A program made the position numbers and the translations under genes. A stretch of DNA of 64,000 nt from Rhodalgimonas zhirmunskyi (GTDB lineage: Bacteria; Pseudomonadota; Alphaproteobacteria; Rhodobacterales; Rhodobacteraceae), in assembly GCA_030848925.1 (NCBI GenBank), contig JANFFA010000001.1, forward strand, positions 310,001-374,000, given 5' to 3'. The notes below the pieces were generated by a model. The model saw nothing but the letters and a program-made list of their open reading frames with translations, was not told the DNA's origin and made no database searches. Each line of letters begins with the position of its first letter. Position 1 is the stretch's first letter. Below, piece by piece: positions 44,652-54,275 of this stretch.

Positions 44652-47144
44652 ATGGCGACACTCTTTCGCTGGATGGTTCGGATCACGTTCGCGGTCGTCG
44701 CGATTGCGGGGCTTGTCGTGCTGGCAGTCTATTACTTCGCCGCGCGATCGCTTCCCGATTACGACAAGCACCTGACGGTCGAAGGCATCAACGCCCCGGT
44801 CGAAATCGTGCGCGACACGGCGAACGTGCCGCATATCTTCGGCGCAATTGACGGCGACGTATTTTATGGGCTGGGCTATGCCCATGCGCAGGATCGCCTG
44901 TGGCAGATGACAGTGCTACGCCGCACGGTGCAGGGACGTTTGTCCGAGGTGTTCGGCCAAACCACCGTGCCGCTCGATACCATCATGCGGCGCTACGATC
45001 TTTACCGTCTGGCCGAAGCCTCGGTCGCGGTGCAGGACGAATACACCACCTCGGCGCTAAACGCCTATGCCGCCGGCGTGAACGCGCGGCTGGCCGAGAT
45101 CAACCGCGATGCATTGGGGCGTGGCGCGCCCGAGATGTTCCTGTTCGACGCCCCCATTTCGCCGTGGCGGCCCGCCGACAGCATCGCGCTGGTGAAACTG
45201 ATGGCGCTGCAGAACATCCACCAACTGGACCGCGAAGTCTTGCGCGCGCGCACCTCGCGGGCGTTGCCGGATGCCGGGGCGACGGACGGGATGCTGCGCG
45301 ATATCCTCCCCGATGCGCCGGGGTCGGGTGTCGCCGCCCTGCCCGACTACCAAGCGCTTTTGGATGGGCTGAAAGTGCCACGCTTTGCGCACGCGCAACC
45401 CGATCCGGGACTGCCCGGCTCCCCGCTTTCGCCATTTGCGGGCCCGGGTCTTGGGGCGGCGTCAAACGCATGGGCGGCGGCGCCCACACGCTCGGCCTCG
45501 GGGGGGACGTTGCTGGCTTCGGACCCGCACTTGGGATTTACCGCCCCCTCGATCTGGTATCTGGCGCGGATGGAGCTTTCCACCGGCGGCGTGATCGGGG
45601 CCACTGTCCCGGGTATCCCGGTGGTGTTCTCTGGTCGCTCATCGCGCTTGGGCTGGGGGATTACCTCGGCCTATGTCGACGATCTTGACGTGCGGCTGGA
45701 AGAGTTGAACCCGCAAAACCCCGAAGAATACCGCACGCCCGACGGGTTCGCCACGTTCGAAACCCGCAAGTCGATCATCGCGGTGGCCGAGGCCAAGCCG
45801 CTTACCCTGACCCTGCGCTGGACGCAAAACGGCCCCGTCATGCCGGGATCGCACAAGGCGCTTGGCACCATCACCCCTGCCGGGCACGTCGCGACAATCT
45901 CGTGGACCGGGTTTTCGCCCCAGGATCGCAGCCTGAGCGCGGCGATGGCGGTGATGCGCGCGGGCCGGGTCGAGGATGCGATCGCCGCCGCAGAACCCTT
46001 CGTCGCGCCGGCAGTTAACCTCGTGCTGGCGGATCGGCTCAGCGTGGGGATGAAGACCATCGGCGCGATCCCGCGACGCAATGCGCAGCACGAAAGCCAA
46101 GGCCGCATGCCGACCTTCGGCTGGAAGGCGCAGAACCGCTGGGAGGGGATCTTTCCCTACGCCGCCAACCCCGAATTCGTCAGCCCGCAAGGCGGCATCG
46201 TCGGCAACACCAACAACAAGACGGTCGACCGCCCCTTCCCCGCCAACGTCAGCTCTGACTGGGGCGATACGCAGCGCGTGGCGCGCTGGTCGCGGCTGAT
46301 GCAATTGCGGCAGGTCCACACGCGCGACAGTTTCATCGAGGCACAGCTTGATACCGTCTCACCCACCGCGCGCAGCCTTCTGCCGCTGGTGGGGCGCGAC
46401 CTGTGGTTCACGGGTGAGCCTGCACCCGATGGCACGCCCGAACGCCGCCGCCAGCGCGCGCTGGAGCTTCTGGCCGAGTGGAACGGCGAGATGAACGAAC
46501 ATATGCCCGAGCCGTTGATCTATGCCGCATGGATGCGGGCGTTGCAAAAACGCCTGATCGAAGATGAGCTTGGCCCGCTGGCCGATGCTTATACCCGGTT
46601 GGAGCCGCTCTTTATCGAACGCGCCTTCCGGAACATCGACGGTGCCGCGCGCTGGTGTGACGTGGTGCAATCGACGCCGAAAGAGACCTGCGCCGACATG
46701 GCGAAACTGGCGCTGGACGACGCGCTGATCTGGATCGGCGAGACATGGGGCACTTCACTTGAGAGCCTTCGTTGGGGCGATGCGCATCAGGCGGCGCATG
46801 ATCACCCGACGCTGGGCGAGGTGCCGCTGCTGCGCTACTTCGTCAACATTCGCCAAAGTGCGTCGGGCGGCGACAACACGCTGAACCGTGGCCTGACGCG
46901 CGGCACCGGGCCGGATCCGTTTCTCGACATTCACGGTGCGGGCTATCGCGGGGTCTATGACTTTGCCGACCCGGATTCATCGGTCTTTGTGATTTCGACC
47001 GGGCAATCGGGCCACCCGCTCAGCCGTCATTACGACGACATGGCCCAGCTTTGGCGGCGCGGGGAATACGTGCCCATGTCGCTGGATGAGGCGCTGGCGC
47101 GCGCGGGGGCCGTGGGGGTGACCGTTCTGGAACCGGCGCAGTAA
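44652..47144 (+). CDS. Penicillin acylase family protein (Ntn hydrolase)
   Basis: Exported amidase precursor, 830 residues. An N-terminal hydrophobic segment (about 7-30) acts as signal or anchor. An alpha-chain region follows, and S271 in AASNAWA is the predicted N-terminal nucleophile after autocleavage. The beta chain carries TSAYVDDLDVRLEELNP near 340. Family members cleave penicillins, acyl-homoserine lactones or other N-acyl amides, and the substrate is not readable here. The presence of an orphan LuxR regulator in the window does not by itself imply lactone degradation. Weak AGGACATGG context supports the ATG. Confidence 0.9.
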   Translation: MATLFRWMVRITFAVVAIAGLVVLAVYYFAARSLPDYDKHLTVEGINAPVEIVRDTANVPHIFGAIDGDVFYGLGYAHAQDRLWQMTVLRRTVQGRLSEVFGQTTVPLDTIMRRYDLYRLAEASVAVQDEYTTSALNAYAAGVNARLAEINRDALGRGAPEMFLFDAPISPWRPADSIALVKLMALQNIHQLDREVLRARTSRALPDAGATDGMLRDILPDAPGSGVAALPDYQALLDGLKVPRFAHAQPDPGLPGSPLSPFAGPGLGAASNAWAAAPTRSASGGTLLASDPHLGFTAPSIWYLARMELSTGGVIGATVPGIPVVFSGRSSRLGWGITSAYVDDLDVRLEELNPQNPEEYRTPDGFATFETRKSIIAVAEAKPLTLTLRWTQNGPVMPGSHKALGTITPAGHVATISWTGFSPQDRSLSAAMAVMRAGRVEDAIAAAEPFVAPAVNLVLADRLSVGMKTIGAIPRRNAQHESQGRMPTFGWKAQNRWEGIFPYAANPEFVSPQGGIVGNTNNKTVDRPFPANVSSDWGDTQRVARWSRLMQLRQVHTRDSFIEAQLDTVSPTARSLLPLVGRDLWFTGEPAPDGTPERRRQRALELLAEWNGEMNEHMPEPLIYAAWMRALQKRLIEDELGPLADAYTRLEPLFIERAFRNIDGAARWCDVVQSTPKETCADMAKLALDDALIWIGETWGTSLESLRWGDAHQAAHDHPTLGEVPLLRYFVNIRQSASGGDNTLNRGLTRGTGPDPFLDIHGAGYRGVYDFADPDSSVFVISTGQSGHPLSRHYDDMAQLWRRGEYVPMSLDEALARAGAVGVTVLEPAQ

Positions 47145-47160
47145 GGGTCAGAGGGGTGTC

Positions 47161-47221
47161 AGGGGGCGCTGCCCCCTCGGCCTTGCGGCCTCACCCCCGG
47201 GATATTTCTTGCAAGATGAAG
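47161..47221. repeat. GC-rich dispersed repeat, copy C
   Basis: AGGGGGCGCTGCCCCCT, an inserted GGCCTTGCGGCC hairpin, then CACCCCCGGGATATTT and GCAAGATGAAG. It lies between the convergent penicillin acylase and hflX genes, 16 bases after the acylase stop. It differs from copies A and B by the extra short hairpin and could terminate both genes. Confidence 0.78.
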
Positions 47222-47254
47222 TTCGGGGCCTGCGTCGGAAGGACGGGCACCGGA

Positions 47255-48550
47255 TCAGAGCGCGGCGAAGCGGCGCTTCTGGGTCTCGGTCCATTTCACG
47301 GTCAGGGCGAATCCCTCGTCGATCTGTTCTTCGGATTCGACCACGCCCTGTTCGTGCAGCCATGCGCGCTGTTTGCCCTGAGCGAAGGTGAGCGTCATAT
47401 CTTCCTCGGTGCGCAGGCCGGTCAGGCGGTGCGACACTTCGGTCAGGAAGTCATCCATCCCCTGCCCCGTGATGGCCGACAAGGCAACGATATCGTCACT
47501 GCGCGCGGCCGCGTTCAGGCGCGCCGTAGGATCCGCCAGAAGGTCAATCTTGTTCCAGACCTCGATCTGCGGCGTATCTTCGACCACGCCGAGCGAGGCC
47601 AGGATGGCGCGCACGTCAGCGGCCTGTTCTTCGCTTTCGGGATGCGAGATGTCGCGCACATGCACGATCAGGTTCGCGGCCAGCACCTCTTCCAGCGTGG
47701 CGCGGAAGGCGGCGACAAGTTCGGTCGGAAGATCTGAGATGAACCCCACTGTATCCGACAGGATCACCTCGGGTCCGCCTTCGGGCAGCTTGACCCGCCG
47801 CATGGTGGGATCGAGCGTGGCAAAGAGCATGTCCTTGGCCATAACCTCGGCCCCGGTGAGGCGGTTGAAGAGCGTCGATTTACCGGCGTTGGTATAGCCC
47901 ACCAGCGCCACGATCGGATAAGGCACCTTGGCGCGCGCCTTGCGGTGTAAATCGCGGGTCTTGACCACCTTGGCCAGTTGGCGGCGCAGGCGGACAAGCT
48001 GTTCGTCGATGGCGCGCCGGTCGGCCTCGATCTGGGTTTCGCCGGGGCCGCCGACAAAGCCAAGGCCGCCGCGCTGACGCTCAAGGTGGGTCCACGCGCG
48101 CACCAGCCGCGTGCGCTGGTAGCTGAGCGCCGCCATTTCCACCTGCAACACGCCCTCGCGCGTCGCGGCACGGTCCGAGAAAATTTCTAGGATCAGGCCG
48201 GTGCGATCGAGGAGCTTCACGCCCCATGCCTTTTCAAGATTGCGCTGCTGCACGGGCGAGACCGGGCCGTCGATCAGCACCAATTCGATCTTGTTCGCCT
48301 CGAGCCGGGCTTTCAACTCTTCGATCTTACCGGTGCCGAACAGCAGGCCGGGGTGCGGCTTTGGCAGGCGCACGACCTCGTTGCCCACCACCTCGAGACC
48401 GGGCAGCGCATGGGCAAGGCTGACGGCCTCTTCCAGCGCGCGCGCGGGATCGCGCGGACGTTCGTCCCCCGACCCGCCGAAATTGCGGATATCGGGGTGA
48501 AGCACCCAAGCGCGCGTTGGCGCATTTTCAACGATCTGGTGGTCGCCCAT
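47255..48550 (-). CDS. hflX: GTPase HflX
   Basis: Ribosome-associated GTPase that splits stalled or hibernating ribosomes, 431 residues. The HflX N-terminal domain spans about 1-210 with the glycine-rich GGLGFVGGPGETQIE at 161-175. The G domain holds G1 GYTNAGKS at 218-225, switch region FATLDPTMR and G3 DTVGF, and NKID near 360. It starts one base after the hfq stop, so translation is probably coupled. It is the last gene of the trkA-trkH-hfq-hflX run. Confidence 0.95.
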   Translation of the reverse strand: MGDHQIVENAPTRAWVLHPDIRNFGGSGDERPRDPARALEEAVSLAHALPGLEVVGNEVVRLPKPHPGLLFGTGKIEELKARLEANKIELVLIDGPVSPVQQRNLEKAWGVKLLDRTGLILEIFSDRAATREGVLQVEMAALSYQRTRLVRAWTHLERQRGGLGFVGGPGETQIEADRRAIDEQLVRLRRQLAKVVKTRDLHRKARAKVPYPIVALVGYTNAGKSTLFNRLTGAEVMAKDMLFATLDPTMRRVKLPEGGPEVILSDTVGFISDLPTELVAAFRATLEEVLAANLIVHVRDISHPESEEQAADVRAILASLGVVEDTPQIEVWNKIDLLADPTARLNAAARSDDIVALSAITGQGMDDFLTEVSHRLTGLRTEEDMTLTFAQGKQRAWLHEQGVVESEEQIDEGFALTVKWTETQKRRFAAL

Positions 48551-48551
48551 A

Positions 48552-48791
48552 TCAGGAGGCGTCTTCGCCCTCGTAAAGCGAGATCGGCTGGGCCGGCATG
48601 ATGGTCGAGATCGCGTGCTTGTAAACAAGCTGCGACTGGCCATCGCGGCGCAGAAGGACGCAGAAATTGTCGAACCAGGTGATCACACCCTGCAATTTCA
48701 CGCCGTTGATCAGGAAGATGGTGACCGGGACCTTCGTCTTGCGGACGTGGTTAAGAAATGCGTCCTGAAGGTTTTGTCTGTCGGAAGCCAT
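48552..48791 (-). CDS. hfq: RNA chaperone Hfq
   Basis: Hexameric Sm-like RNA-binding protein, 79 residues. Sm1 is visible as [17 protein letters not shown] near 21-37 and Sm2 as YKHAIST near 58-64. The start [14 protein letters not shown] is typical of alphaproteobacteria. It pairs small RNAs with target mRNAs, possibly including the candidate small RNA near 33.3 kb. It is tightly linked to hflX as in most proteobacteria. Confidence 0.97.
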   Translation of the reverse strand: MASDRQNLQDAFLNHVRKTKVPVTIFLINGVKLQGVITWFDNFCVLLRRDGQSQLVYKHAISTIMPAQPISLYEGEDAS

Positions 48792-48914
48792 AGTGGGAAT
48801 AAGCCTTTGTTCTTGCAAAACGCCGCGTATTCGGCGTGCCCTCGTTTCCGGGTGAGTATGTCGCGCAGGCAAAGGCGCGTCCAGAGCAAAATCAACGATC
48901 GGCGAATGCGCCGT

Positions 48915-50429
48915 TCACTCGCGCCAGAGCGCCGGGTTGAAGAGCGCGATAATGGCCAGAGTTTCAAGCCGGCCCAGAACGGAGGCGGCGGAAAAGACCA
49001 GTTTCGCACTGTCGCTGAGCATCGCCAGCGCGATTGGGTCCTCGGCCCCCGCCGTGACAAGCGGCCCACAGGTCGACAGCGACGCGATGGCCAGCACCAG
49101 CGCGTTTTCGAAATCCACGCCGGTCAGGGTGAAAAGCGTGGTCACCGCCACAAGAGAGAAGGCGAACAGCATGAAGAAGATCCACGCCACGAAGGCCCCC
49201 TGCCGCCGGATTCGGCGTGACGCGCTCGACGCGCGCCCGACGGACGAGGGATGCACCAGCTTTTCCATCTCGCGCAGGCCGTTGAGGTAAAGCGCATAAA
49301 CCCGCAGCAGCTTGACCCCGCCTGCCGTCGTCGCCACGCCGCCCCCGATCAGCGCCACGCCGAGCAGGATCATTCCCGGCGTGCCCAGCCCCGACCAGTT
49401 GCGCGTATCCTCCCAGCCCGCGCTTTCGAAGCCGGTGGTGGTCAGGAAACTCATGACGGTAAAGATACTGCCCCAAAGCGCGCGGCCCGCGGCATAGACG
49501 TTTTCCTCGTCATCCAGTTCGAACGCACCGATCCAGTGGCGCGCGAACAGCAACAGCGGCACCCCCACGATGATCAACAGGCCGATGCGAAATTCAGGAT
49601 CGTTCAGCAGGCCGGGGCGCACGCCCGTCAGCGTATCCGAGGAAAAGGTCAGCCGGGACAAGGCAAAGAACATGAACAGAAAGATCACCGCTTCCCCGGC
49701 AAGACCCGAGCCCGCCTGCTCGACCCCGCCAAGCGGGCTGATCCCGCTGGTGGCCATGGTCGACATCGCGTGAATAAGCGCGACTTCGGCCCGGTCCCCA
49801 AGGATGATGAGGCACAGCCAGATCACCGCCGTCAGCCCGCCATAGACCGGCAGCAACGCGTGCAGGGCGCGTTGCAGGCGGCGGTTGACCCCTGAGGTTT
49901 CGTATCGTTCCGAGGGCGTGCCGCCCTGCCCCGGTTCTGCCGAAGCCGTCACTTCGAAGCCGCCAAGGTTAAGCGGTGCAAGGATGGCCACTGCCGCGAC
50001 CCACATGATCAGCCCGCCGAACCAGCCGACCATACCGCGCCACAGGTGCAGCGTATCTGACAAGCGCTCGGGCGCGAACATCGTCGCGCCCGTCGTGGTC
50101 AGTGCCGAAACCATCTCGAAGTACGCATTGATGAAAAACGTGGTGCGCAGCGCTTCATAGAAAGGCCACGCAAGAAAGATCGGCAACACGGCAAAAGCCG
50201 CAAACAGCGCCAGCAGATCTGTCAGCCCCCCACGCGAGCGGCGCGGGCGCCCCGACGTCGTGATCGTGATGATCGTCATGGCAAAAAGGCCCAGCACGCT
50301 CGCATAGAAAAAACTGCGCGCCTCGAGGAAGCGTTCATAGGCCAGCGCATGAACTGCCGGGATCAGCATCCCGAGCGCCATCACCCCCATAAGGGCAAGA
50401 AACAGAGGGATATGGCGGATCGGGTTCAA
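48915..50429 (-). CDS. TrkH family potassium uptake protein
   Basis: Membrane subunit of the Trk K+ uptake system, 504 residues with about ten helices forming four membrane-pore-membrane repeats. Filter-region segments include STTGFESAGWEDT-like sequence near 320 and SALTTTGATMF near 107. The start is a TTG at 50429, chosen because family proteins begin with the helix LFLALMGVMALGML; an ATG at 50390 would cut that helix short. It follows trkA, which encodes its regulatory subunit. Confidence 0.9.
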   Translation of the reverse strand: MNPIRHIPLFLALMGVMALGMLIPAVHALAYERFLEARSFFYASVLGLFAMTIITITTSGRPRRSRGGLTDLLALFAAFAVLPIFLAWPFYEALRTTFFINAYFEMVSALTTTGATMFAPERLSDTLHLWRGMVGWFGGLIMWVAAVAILAPLNLGGFEVTASAEPGQGGTPSERYETSGVNRRLQRALHALLPVYGGLTAVIWLCLIILGDRAEVALIHAMSTMATSGISPLGGVEQAGSGLAGEAVIFLFMFFALSRLTFSSDTLTGVRPGLLNDPEFRIGLLIIVGVPLLLFARHWIGAFELDDEENVYAAGRALWGSIFTVMSFLTTTGFESAGWEDTRNWSGLGTPGMILLGVALIGGGVATTAGGVKLLRVYALYLNGLREMEKLVHPSSVGRASSASRRIRRQGAFVAWIFFMLFAFSLVAVTTLFTLTGVDFENALVLAIASLSTCGPLVTAGAEDPIALAMLSDSAKLVFSAASVLGRLETLAIIALFNPALWRE

Positions 50430-50456
50430 GGCGCGATGGTCCGGTATATGAGCGGA

Positions 50457-51833
50457 TCAGAAGAAATCGATCGAAACCTGCAAAAGGCGCTCGACCTCGG
50501 GTACGTCCTTGGCCAGCGAAAAGATCACCAGAACATCGCCCTCATCGATGCGCAGCGATCCGGCGGGCTTCACCAGCTTGCCGTCTTTCAGAACCGCGCC
50601 AAGCAGCACGCCTTCGGGAAAATCGATCTCGCGGATCGGTTGGCCCGTGATGGGCGAGGTTGATAGCACCTCGGCCTCGATGATTTCGGCCTCGGCATCG
50701 CCGATGGAATACACACCGCGCACCCGGCCATGCCGGATATGGCGCAGGATCGACGACACGGTGGTGGCACGCGGGTTGATATAGGCGTCGATCCCCATCG
50801 GCCCCATCAACGGCAGCAGAGTCGGGTCGTTGACCAACGTGATCGCCATCGCGCAGCCTTCGGACTTTCCCCGGACCGAGGCAAGAAGGTTGGTCTTGTC
50901 GTCATCGGTCACACACAGGATCGCATCGGCCCGGTCAATCGACGCCTCGGCCAGCAAGCCGGCATCAAGACCGTCGCCATTCAGAACGATGGTCCGCTCC
51001 AGCGCATCTGCGGCGCGTTCGGCCACGGCGCGGTTTTTCTCGATCACCTTGGCGCGAATACGGCCTTCGCCGCTTTCCAGCGCCTGCGCCACGGCCAGCC
51101 CGATGTTGCCGCCGCCCACGATCACGACCCGCTCTTGTTTTTCGCTGGTCTTGCCAAAAACTTCGAGGGTCCGGGTCACATCTTCGGTCGCAGCGCAGAA
51201 ATAGACTTCGTCACCGGTAAAAATCTGATCCCCCGCCGCGGGCGCAAACAGCCGCCCGCCCCTGCGAATGCCGATCACGATGGTTTTGAGGGTGGAAAAC
51301 AGGTCGGTCAACTGGCGCAATGGCGTGTTCAGAACCGGGCAATCGGCCTTGATCGCGATCCCCAACACCTGCGCCTTGCCGTCAAGGAATGTCTCCGTGT
51401 CAAACGCGGCGGGCACGCGCAAACGCCTGAGCGCGGCTTCGGCCACTTCGCGTTCGGGGCTGATCACCACGTCGATGGGAAGATGGTCACGGCGATAAAG
51501 GTCGGAATAAATCGCATCGAGATACGAGCGCGCCCGAAGCCGCGCGATCTTGCGCTGAATGTCGAAAACCGAATGCGCCACCTGACAGGTGACCATGTTC
51601 ACCTCGTCGGAATAGGTCGCGGCGATGATCATATCGGCATCGCGCGCGCCCGCCCGGTCAAGCACATCCGGATACGAGGCGAAGCCGGCAATGCCCTGCA
51701 CGTCCAGCGTTTCGGTGGCCCGGCGCACCAGATCGGGGTTGCTGTCGACAACCGTCACATCGTTCTTTTCTCCGGAGAGGTGGCGCGCGATCTGCCAGCC
51801 GACCTGGCCCGCGCCGCAAATGATGACCTTCAT
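50457..51833 (-). CDS. trkA: Trk potassium transporter NAD-binding protein TrkA
   Basis: Cytoplasmic gating subunit of the Trk system, 458 residues. Two RCK units are visible, each with a Rossmann NAD site: MKVIICGAGQVGWQIARHL at 1-19 and RVVIVGGGNIGLAVAQAL near 235-252. Each is followed by a TrkA-C domain (about 140-225 and 370-455). It precedes trkH by 27 bases. In many alphaproteobacteria trkA directly follows ntrX; here two plus-strand genes lie between them. Confidence 0.95.
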   Translation of the reverse strand: MKVIICGAGQVGWQIARHLSGEKNDVTVVDSNPDLVRRATETLDVQGIAGFASYPDVLDRAGARDADMIIAATYSDEVNMVTCQVAHSVFDIQRKIARLRARSYLDAIYSDLYRRDHLPIDVVISPEREVAEAALRRLRVPAAFDTETFLDGKAQVLGIAIKADCPVLNTPLRQLTDLFSTLKTIVIGIRRGGRLFAPAAGDQIFTGDEVYFCAATEDVTRTLEVFGKTSEKQERVVIVGGGNIGLAVAQALESGEGRIRAKVIEKNRAVAERAADALERTIVLNGDGLDAGLLAEASIDRADAILCVTDDDKTNLLASVRGKSEGCAMAITLVNDPTLLPLMGPMGIDAYINPRATTVSSILRHIRHGRVRGVYSIGDAEAEIIEAEVLSTSPITGQPIREIDFPEGVLLGAVLKDGKLVKPAGSLRIDEGDVLVIFSLAKDVPEVERLLQVSIDFF

Positions 51834-51972
51834 CTCGAAGCGATCCCCTGTTTTGCAAGGGGTTGAATGGCAGATGGGCGCAGGGCGGTCAATTGCTTTG
51901 TCCCTTGGCGCGCACCGCGCTAGGCTGAGTGAGACCTATTGCAAACAAAAGCCATTCATCAAGGAGGCAATC

Positions 51973-52440
51973 ATGCGCAAATGGATCGTTCTCGGGTGCC
52001 TCGCGTTGGTGGGATGCGGGCCGATGGGGCTTTATTACAAGCCCGGCGTCAGCGTCGCCGGGGCCGAGCGCGACGAAATCACCTGCGCCGTCAAGGCCGA
52101 GCGCGACGTGCCCGTGCGCAATGTCAGCCGCGTGATCCCGGGCCAATGGGTGCCGGGGCGCAAGATCTGCCGCAAACCCGGGCAGTGCCGAATGACGCCG
52201 GGCCACAGAACCCCGCCGCAGATCATCACCGAAGATGCCAATCTTGCCCTGCGCAACAAGGTGGCGGCGCTATGCATGAAGGATCGCGGCTACGCACGGA
52301 TCAGCCTGCCGCCCTGCCCGCCCGAAATCGAAAAATCCGTAGTGCCCGCCATCACCGTGACCATGCCCAAACGCCTGTCACAGAACGCCTGCGTGATCCG
52401 GCGCAAGAATGGCGCGTTTCAGGTGGTCGATCCCGGGTGA
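51973..52440 (+). CDS. Small lipoprotein of unknown function
   Basis: Product of 155 residues. The signal peptide ends in the lipobox LVGC with lipidated C15, so it is membrane-anchored and faces the periplasm. The mature part has a basic proline-rich middle (GQWVPGRKICRKPGQCRMTP) and about seven further cysteines, which could form disulfides. No family was recognised. AAGGAGG lies 5 bases before the ATG. It stands alone between trkA and the VOC gene on the opposite strand to the flanking operons. Confidence 0.8.
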   Translation: MRKWIVLGCLALVGCGPMGLYYKPGVSVAGAERDEITCAVKAERDVPVRNVSRVIPGQWVPGRKICRKPGQCRMTPGHRTPPQIITEDANLALRNKVAALCMKDRGYARISLPPCPPEIEKSVVPAITVTMPKRLSQNACVIRRKNGAFQVVDPG

Positions 52441-52484
52441 GAAGGTCCAGCGCAACACTTGATTAAAGATCAAAAGGCAGACAC

Positions 52485-52865
52485 ATGACCGCAGGTTTGG
52501 GGCGCCTCATCCTTTATACACACCGTTTGGAGGCAACGGCCGCCTTCTATTCTCGCTATTTCGGTTATGAAGTACACCGACAAGACGGTGATCGCATCGT
52601 GGAGTTGCGGCCCCCGGCATCGGGCGCGGTCCTGATGCTGCACCCGGCCGCGAAAGGTCAGCGGCAGGGGCAATCGCTGGTCAAACTGGTGTTCGATGTC
52701 AAAGATGTCGAGGCGTTTTGCGCGGCGGCAAAGGCCGATGGGCTTACCTTCGGGCCCATTCACAAGGCCGAAGGATACCTCTTTGCCAACGCCAAGGATC
52801 CTTCGGGAAACTCTATCTCGGTCTCGAGCCGCGCCTTTGCGCAAGGGAGCGAAAAGGCGGGCTAA
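52485..52865 (+). CDS. VOC family protein (glyoxalase fold)
   Basis: Cytoplasmic protein of 126 residues with one paired beta-alpha-beta unit of the vicinal oxygen chelate fold. The start LGRLILYTHRLEATAAFYSRYFG is typical, and DPSGNSISVSSR near the end resembles the metal-ligand strand of glyoxalase/bleomycin-resistance proteins, although the usual glutamate is not obvious. The substrate is unknown. AAAGGCAG lies before the ATG. Its end overlaps the convergent ntrX stop by four bases. Confidence 0.85.
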   Translation: MTAGLGRLILYTHRLEATAAFYSRYFGYEVHRQDGDRIVELRPPASGAVLMLHPAAKGQRQGQSLVKLVFDVKDVEAFCAAAKADGLTFGPIHKAEGYLFANAKDPSGNSISVSSRAFAQGSEKAG

Positions 52866-54265
52866 CCCGCCTCTTCATCAACCGTGGCCACCCGCGCGCC
52901 AGCCTTGTTGGTGGTCACCACGCCAAGACTTTTCAGTTTGCGGTGCAGCGCCGAACGCTCCATCCCGACGAATTGCGCGGTGCGGCTGATGTTGCCGCCG
53001 AACCGGTTGATCTGGGTCAGCAGGTATTCCCGCTCGAACGCCTCGCGCGCCTCGCGCAGAGGCAGCGTGGCCAGAACGCCCGACAGCATCACACGCCCCT
53101 CTTCCGCTGTCTTTTCCTCTTCCGAGGGCAACTCGCGGGCTTCGATCTCGCCGGTGCCGTCGCCAAGGATCAGCAGCCGCTCGATCACGTTGCGCAACTG
53201 GCGCACGTTGCCGGGCCAGGACATCGTCTGCATCAGGGCGACCGCCTCTTCCGACAGCGGACGCAGGGGCAGGCCTTGGGTGCGGTTGAACTCGGTGATG
53301 AAATGCTGCGCCAGAACCGGGATATCTTCGCGCCGCTCTTCCAGCGGGGGCACAGCGATCGGCACCACGTTCAAGCGATGATACAACTCCTCACGGAACC
53401 GCCCACCGGCGATCTCGTCAGCCAAATCGCGGCTGGTCGAGGAAATCACCCGCAAATCAACCCGCACCTTTTCCGAGCCACCGACCCGCAGGAATTGCTG
53501 ATCCACCAGCACCCGCAGGATCTTGGACTGCGTGCCGGACGGCATATCGGCCACCTCATCGAAGTAGATCACGCCGCCGTGGGCCTCTTCCAGCAGGCCC
53601 TTTTCAACGCCGCGTTCGCCGCCCTCGCGCCCGAACAGAACCTCTTCCATGCGGTCCGGCTCGATCGAGGCACAGTTCAACACGACAAAGGGCCCGTCCT
53701 TGCGGTTGGATTCCGCATGGATGTAGCGCGCGGCAATCTCCTTGCCCACGCCGGACGGCCCCGAAAGCATCACCCGCCCGTTGGATTTCGTCACCTTGTC
53801 GAGCTGGCTCACCATGGCGCGGAAGGCGGCGCTTTCACCGATCATCTCGGCGCTGGTCACGTCCTTGCGCTTAAGGGCGGTGTTCTCGCGGCGCAGGCGG
53901 CTGGTTTCCATCGCGCGCCGGATCACGACAAGCAACTGGTCGATGTTGAAGGGCTTTTCGATGAAGTCGTAAGCGCCCTGCTTGATCGCGGCGACGGCGA
54001 TCTCGATATTGCCATGCCCCGAAATGATGATGATCGGAATATCGGGCTTGTCGCGCTTGACGGACTTGAGGATGTCGATCCCGTCCATCTTGCTGTCTTT
54101 CAGCCAGATATCGAGGATCATCAGCGCCGGTGCCTCGGCCTCGACCTCGCTCATTGCGTCTTCGGAATTACCCGCAAGGCGCGTGGTATAGCCCTCGTCT
54201 TCCAGAATATCGGAAATCAGTTCACGTATGTCGCGTTCGTCATCGACAATCAGGATGTCGCTCAT
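52862..54265 (-). CDS. ntrX: Nitrogen/redox response regulator NtrX
   Basis: Response regulator of 467 residues, partner of NtrY. The receiver domain spans 1-120 (D52 in ILDIW), a AAA+ domain about 137-370 with Walker A GPSGVGKE at 169-176 and Walker B GVIYFDE near 231-237, and a Fis-type helix-turn-helix at the C-terminus (ISRTAQFVGMERSALHRKL). The loop that should read GAFTGA instead reads GERGVE (216-221), so sigma-54 activation is unlikely. It starts 10 bases after ntrY and ends the dusB-ntrBCYX run. Confidence 0.94.
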   Translation of the reverse strand: MSDILIVDDERDIRELISDILEDEGYTTRLAGNSEDAMSEVEAEAPALMILDIWLKDSKMDGIDILKSVKRDKPDIPIIIISGHGNIEIAVAAIKQGAYDFIEKPFNIDQLLVVIRRAMETSRLRRENTALKRKDVTSAEMIGESAAFRAMVSQLDKVTKSNGRVMLSGPSGVGKEIAARYIHAESNRKDGPFVVLNCASIEPDRMEEVLFGREGGERGVEKGLLEEAHGGVIYFDEVADMPSGTQSKILRVLVDQQFLRVGGSEKVRVDLRVISSTSRDLADEIAGGRFREELYHRLNVVPIAVPPLEERREDIPVLAQHFITEFNRTQGLPLRPLSEEAVALMQTMSWPGNVRQLRNVIERLLILGDGTGEIEARELPSEEEKTAEEGRVMLSGVLATLPLREAREAFEREYLLTQINRFGGNISRTAQFVGMERSALHRKLKSLGVVTTNKAGARVATVDEEAG

Positions 54266-54275
54266 CTTTGTTACC

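Noticed and set aside
44652-47144. Quorum-quenching acylase linked to the orphan LuxR regulator
   Set aside because: The two genes are about 21 kb apart and the substrate residues were not assignable; the link would be speculation.
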